A stretch of 8,956 nt of DNA from Desulfomicrobiaceae bacterium (GTDB lineage Bacteria; Desulfobacterota; Desulfovibrionia; Desulfovibrionales; Desulfomicrobiaceae). A program made the translations under genes and the position numbers. Each line of letters begins with the position of its first letter. Positions within the stretch are counted from its first letter, which is position 1. Positions 6,288 through 8,956 of the stretch are shown here, in pieces. The DNA is taken from NCBI GenBank assembly GCA_003530935.1, contig DPEO01000093.1:1-8956 (forward strand), read 5' to 3'. The notes beneath the pieces are model-generated. The model did no database searches. It saw only the letters and a program-made list of their open reading frames with translations, and was not told where the DNA came from.

Positions 6288-6303
6288 AGGAAGAGAAACC
6301 AAA

Positions 6304-7464
6304 TTAGAACTTGAAGTTCGTGGTCTGACGCCAGGTGTAGTAGGCCGGATCGCGGAAGTCGTCGATCATGTGCTCGGAGAACTCCAGACCGGTCTTCTCG
6401 AAGAAACGCTCCCAGCCGATGCGCTCGGCCCAGTCGCCCAGACGCTCGTACTTCCGGGCATCCTTGGCGTAGGCTTCCAGGATCTGGCGCACAACCTTAG
6501 CCAACGTGGGCCAGCGGGGCGGCTCGTTGGGAATGAAGGCCACCACCACCTTGGAGAATTTGGGATTGCTGATGCGGTTGGAGACCTTACCACCCGCCAT
6601 GATGACCAGACCATCGCCTTCCTTGTCCGCCAAGGGCAGGGAGGGACACATGGTGTAGCAGTTACCGCAGAACATACAGCGGTCGGTCTTGATGGCCACG
6701 GTGTTGACGGTCTTGGTCTCCCCCTTCTCCGTGACGATTTCCTTCTTGGTGGGACGGATAGCGCCCACGGGGCAGGCGGCCACGGCCAACGGGATCTCAC
6801 AGAGGTTGTCCAGCCACTCGTGGTCGATGATGGGCGGCTTGCGGTGGTAGCCCAGGATAGCGATGTCCGAGCAGTGCACAGCGCCGCACATATTGAGGCA
6901 GCAGGCCATGGCGATACGCACCTGCGCGGGCAAGCGCATCTGCTGGAATTCCTCGAAGAGCTCGTCCAGCACCACCTTCACCGTGCCCGAGGCATCGGTG
7001 GCCGGGGTGTGGCAGTGCACCCAACCCTGGGTGTGCACGATGTTGGTCACGCCAGCACCGGTGCCACCCACCGGGAACTTGTAGTTGCCCGTGGAGGTCT
7101 TCTGGCTGTTCAAGTACTCTTTGAGCTTCTTGGCCTCTTCCAACGTCCCCACCATGAACTCGACATTGTTCCGGGTGGTGAAGCGCAGGTGGCCGCCGCA
7201 GAATTTATCGGCGATATCGCAGATCTCGCGGATCATGCCCACGGACAGCAAACGGGCCGCGCCGCAGCGCACGGTGTAGACCTCGTCGCCGCTTTCGGCC
7301 TTGTGCATCAAAATGCCCGGCTCGATGATCTCATGCCACAGCCATTTGCCCTTGTTCTTGGCGATAACCGGCGGAAGGAAGTCGCTGTAATGACGCGGGC
7401 CGATATCGGTAATGCGGTTCTCCAAGGGCTTTTCGGGATTGTAACCGGAAGAAACAAAAGCCAT
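6304..7464 (-). CDS. dsrB: Dissimilatory sulfite reductase beta subunit
   Basis: 386-aa beta subunit of the cytoplasmic DsrAB heterotetramer, which reduces sulfite with electrons and the DsrC partner, the last stage of sulfate respiration. Seen: the nitrite/sulfite reductase ferredoxin-like half domain with RFTTRNNVEF (94-103); siroheme-[4Fe-4S] cysteines Cys151, Cys188, Cys189 and Cys193 (ACCLNMC), the same numbers I recall for the Desulfovibrio vulgaris protein; and an inserted ferredoxin domain with Cys231 (ACPVGA) and CMFCGNCYTMCP (Cys263, Cys266, Cys269, Cys273). In the D. vulgaris structure the catalytically active siroheme is coupled to the cluster held by DsrB, with Cys193 lining the site. 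Length is close to the usual 380 or so. An AAGGGGG site precedes the ATG at 7462-7464, 14 nt after the dsrA stop. Intact, with no missing ligand. Confidence 0.98.
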   Translation of the reverse strand: MAFVSSGYNPEKPLENRITDIGPRHYSDFLPPVIAKNKGKWLWHEIIEPGILMHKAESGDEVYTVRCGAARLLSVGMIREICDIADKFCGGHLRFTTRNNVEFMVGTLEEAKKLKEYLNSQKTSTGNYKFPVGGTGAGVTNIVHTQGWVHCHTPATDASGTVKVVLDELFEEFQQMRLPAQVRIAMACCLNMCGAVHCSDIAILGYHRKPPIIDHEWLDNLCEIPLAVAACPVGAIRPTKKEIVTEKGETKTVNTVAIKTDRCMFCGNCYTMCPSLPLADKEGDGLVIMAGGKVSNRISNPKFSKVVVAFIPNEPPRWPTLAKVVRQILEAYAKDARKYERLGDWAERIGWERFFEKTGLEFSEHMIDDFRDPAYYTWRQTTNFKF

Positions 7465-7478
7465 TGTCTACCCCCTTC

Positions 7479-8792
7479 TTATCTCTGATGGTGTTTGCGG
7501 TACTCCGCAATGTCGCGATCCCAACCGCCCGGCACGTCCTCTTCCTTCCAGAAGATGTACGGATTGTGACGGGGTTCCTGCACATGCTGCGGCATGGGCT
7601 TGAGGCCGACGACGGAAATGGCCTTGGCCAGACCCTGACGCTTGATGAGCTCACCCAGGCGCTCACGGTTCTTGCCTTCTTCCATCCACCATTCCCAGAT
7701 GTTCTCGATGACCTCTTTGATCTCGTCGTACGGCTCTTCCACCTTGACGAAGGGCACGAGGAGCGAACCCATCTGCGCGCCGTCCAGGATCGGGGCCTTG
7801 GCGCCCACGAGGATGGACAGGCCGCGGTCGTTACCGATGCGCAGGGCGCGGGGCATGACGTTGATGCAGTGCATGCAGCGGGTGCACTCACGATTGTTGA
7901 TCATGAGTTTGCCGTCTTCCAGCCACATACACTCCGTGGGGCACAGGTCGATGACTTCCTTCTGGATGTCGAAGGGACCCCAGTCACGGCCCGAATGGGC
8001 GCCGGCATTGGGCTGCAACTCACCGCCGATATACGCGGCAACGGCTTCCTGGTCGATGCGGATCTCATCCCGCCAGGTACCAATGAAGGACATGTCGGAA
8101 CGGGCGATGGAGGCCACACAGCCATTGGGGCAGCCATCGAATTTGAACTTAAACTTGTAGGGGAAGGCCGGACGATGGAGTTCGTCCTGGTATTCCATGG
8201 TCAGCTGGTAGCACAGCTCCTGGGTGTCGTAGCAGGCCCACTCACAGCGGGACTCACCCAAGCAGCAGGAGGGAGTACGCAGGTTGGAACCCGAGCCGCC
8301 CAAGTCCGTATTCATCTTGTGAGTGAGTTCGAAGAAGATCTCTTCCAACTGCGGCGTGGTGGTGCCCAAGAGCACGATGTCACCCGTGGAGCCGTGCATA
8401 TTGGTGAGACCAGAACCGCGCAGCTCCCAGATGTCACACAGCTGACGCAGGTAGTCGGAGGTGTAGTACAGGCCGGCAGGCTGCGCCACGCGCACCGTGT
8501 GAAAATGGGCCACGCCCGGAAACTTGTCGGGCTGGTCGCAGTAACGGCCGATAACGCCGCCACCATACCCGAACACGCCGACGATACCGCCGTGTTTCCA
8601 GTGGGTGGTGCCATCGACGTACGACAGTTCCAGCAAGCCGAGCAGGTCGTCACAGACATCTACCGGAACCTGAAATTCCACATTCCGCTCGTTTTTGTGA
8701 CGGCGCTCAGCTTCCTCCTTGATGTCCGTCACAAAACTCGGCCAGGGACCGCTCTGCAGCTGATCCAGCAACGGGGTCTCGTGTTTAGGCAT
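7479..8792 (-). CDS. dsrA: Dissimilatory sulfite reductase alpha subunit
   Basis: 437-aa alpha subunit of DsrAB, the same length as I recall for Desulfovibrio vulgaris. Seen: GSGLTNMHGSTGD (126-138) and LRTPSCCLGESRCEWAC, giving Cys177 and Cys183; DGCPNGC with Cys221 and Cys225, completing the siroheme-linked [4Fe-4S] set (C-x5-C, C-x3-C); and an inserted ferredoxin domain with Cys284 (LCPTEC) and CTRCMHC (Cys303, Cys306, Cys309). Basic substrate and cofactor residues are plentiful around these motifs. In desulfoviridin-type enzymes the alpha-bound tetrapyrrole is structural rather than catalytic. The ATG at 8790-8792 follows a strong AAGGAGGA site. First gene of the operon, followed closely by dsrB; soluble, with no signal peptide. 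dsrA is a standard marker gene for sulfate reducers, and this copy appears to be of the reductive bacterial type. Confidence 0.98.
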   Translation of the reverse strand: MPKHETPLLDQLQSGPWPSFVTDIKEEAERRHKNERNVEFQVPVDVCDDLLGLLELSYVDGTTHWKHGGIVGVFGYGGGVIGRYCDQPDKFPGVAHFHTVRVAQPAGLYYTSDYLRQLCDIWELRGSGLTNMHGSTGDIVLLGTTTPQLEEIFFELTHKMNTDLGGSGSNLRTPSCCLGESRCEWACYDTQELCYQLTMEYQDELHRPAFPYKFKFKFDGCPNGCVASIARSDMSFIGTWRDEIRIDQEAVAAYIGGELQPNAGAHSGRDWGPFDIQKEVIDLCPTECMWLEDGKLMINNRECTRCMHCINVMPRALRIGNDRGLSILVGAKAPILDGAQMGSLLVPFVKVEEPYDEIKEVIENIWEWWMEEGKNRERLGELIKRQGLAKAISVVGLKPMPQHVQEPRHNPYIFWKEEDVPGGWDRDIAEYRKHHQR

Positions 8793-8834
8793 TACGCATC
8801 CTCCTTGAGATTAGACCGGATACTTGTGTTGCGA

Positions 8835-8851
8835 GGCTTGGCCATCAAGCC
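8835..8851 (-). other. Small inverted repeat in the dsrA leader
   Basis: On the minus strand GGCTTG (8846-8851) and CAAGCC (8835-8840) form a perfect six-base inverted repeat around a five-base loop, about 40 nt before the dsrA start. It lies inside the predicted untranslated leader. It could be an RNA hairpin or an operator; no T-run follows, and I recognise no riboswitch class. Confidence 0.45.
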
Positions 8852-8905
8852 CGCCAACCTCTCACCAACGATTTCAAACAGTTACTCAATTCTCACTGCT
8901 TGTGA

Positions 8906-8934
8906 AGCATGGTTCAAAGCCCCAAAAAAGTCAA
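8906..8934 (-). promoter_or_regulatory. Predicted promoter of the dsrABD operon
   Basis: Minus strand shows TTGACT (8929-8934, 5 of 6), a 17-nt spacer and CATGCT (8906-8911, 3 of 6). Directly upstream, bases 8935-8952 carry an A-run and a T-run like an UP element, as expected for a highly expressed operon. The start site would be near 8899, leaving about 106 nt of leader before the ATG. TCAC-N5-GTGA (8893-8905) sits over the expected start. The -10 match is weak, so the exact position is uncertain. Confidence 0.5.
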
Positions 8935-8956
8935 CCAGAAAATCTTTTTTTCATGG

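Noticed and set aside
6253..7488. Plus-strand open frame of 411 codons almost exactly opposite dsrB
   Set aside because: dsrB is certain from its cluster ligands. The opposite frame is His/Gly/Leu-rich without motifs, and its similar extent follows from codon bias in dsrB.
8893..8905. TCAC-N5-GTGA as a CRP/FNR-family (HcpR-like) site
   Set aside because: The half-sites are in the opposite order to the TGTGA-N6-TCACA pattern, and the arms are only four bases, so no named regulator is assigned.

Overview
The window looks like a chromosomal segment of a sulfate-reducing bacterium of the Desulfovibrio type (Desulfobacterota, probably Desulfovibrionales). The main reason is a complete dsrA-dsrB-dsrD set encoding dissimilatory sulfite reductase. 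The spacing of its siroheme and Fe-S cysteines matches what I recall for Desulfovibrio vulgaris desulfoviridin, and dsrD is followed by a cobyrinate diamide synthase-like gene (cbiA/dsrN). All nine recognised genes lie on the minus strand, so the region is transcribed from right to left. Base composition is moderately GC-rich, and no mobile element, tRNA, rRNA or CRISPR is visible.

Sulfite reduction unit (about 8956 down to 4105). A promoter-like region at the right edge leads through a leader of roughly 100 nt into dsrA, then dsrB (14-nt gap), a GC-rich hairpin, dsrD, and the amidotransferase gene dsrN/cbiA (9-nt gap). A 116-residue protein I do not recognise comes last, and it may also have its own promoter. 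A strong intrinsic terminator (4105-4130) closes the unit. DsrAB reduces sulfite in the cytoplasm, DsrD is its small activator, and the DsrN-like enzyme probably amidates the siroheme cofactor (siroamide). dsrC, dsrMKJOP, aprAB and sat are not in this window.

Middle gene (4085-3486). A YkgJ-type cysteine-cluster protein starts directly after the terminator, with its ribosome-binding site only a few bases past the T-tract. No independent promoter fits in between.

Chaperone unit (3489 down to 1, continuing off the left edge). A promoter overlapping the stop codon of the cysteine-cluster gene precedes a CbpA-type J-protein gene, a CbpM-type modulator gene (9-nt gap) and clpB (21-nt gap). clpB is cut by the window edge after about 701 codons. 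Together they form a protein-disaggregation module: the J-protein recruits DnaK (encoded elsewhere) to aggregates, CbpM tunes the J-protein, and ClpB threads and dissolves the aggregate.

I see no clearly new multi-gene system. The points most worth a second look are the unrecognised 116-aa gene at the end of the dsr unit, the non-coding structures (dsrA leader, dsrB-dsrD hairpin, terminator in the leader of the cysteine-cluster gene), and the cofactor-amidation gene within the dsr operon.
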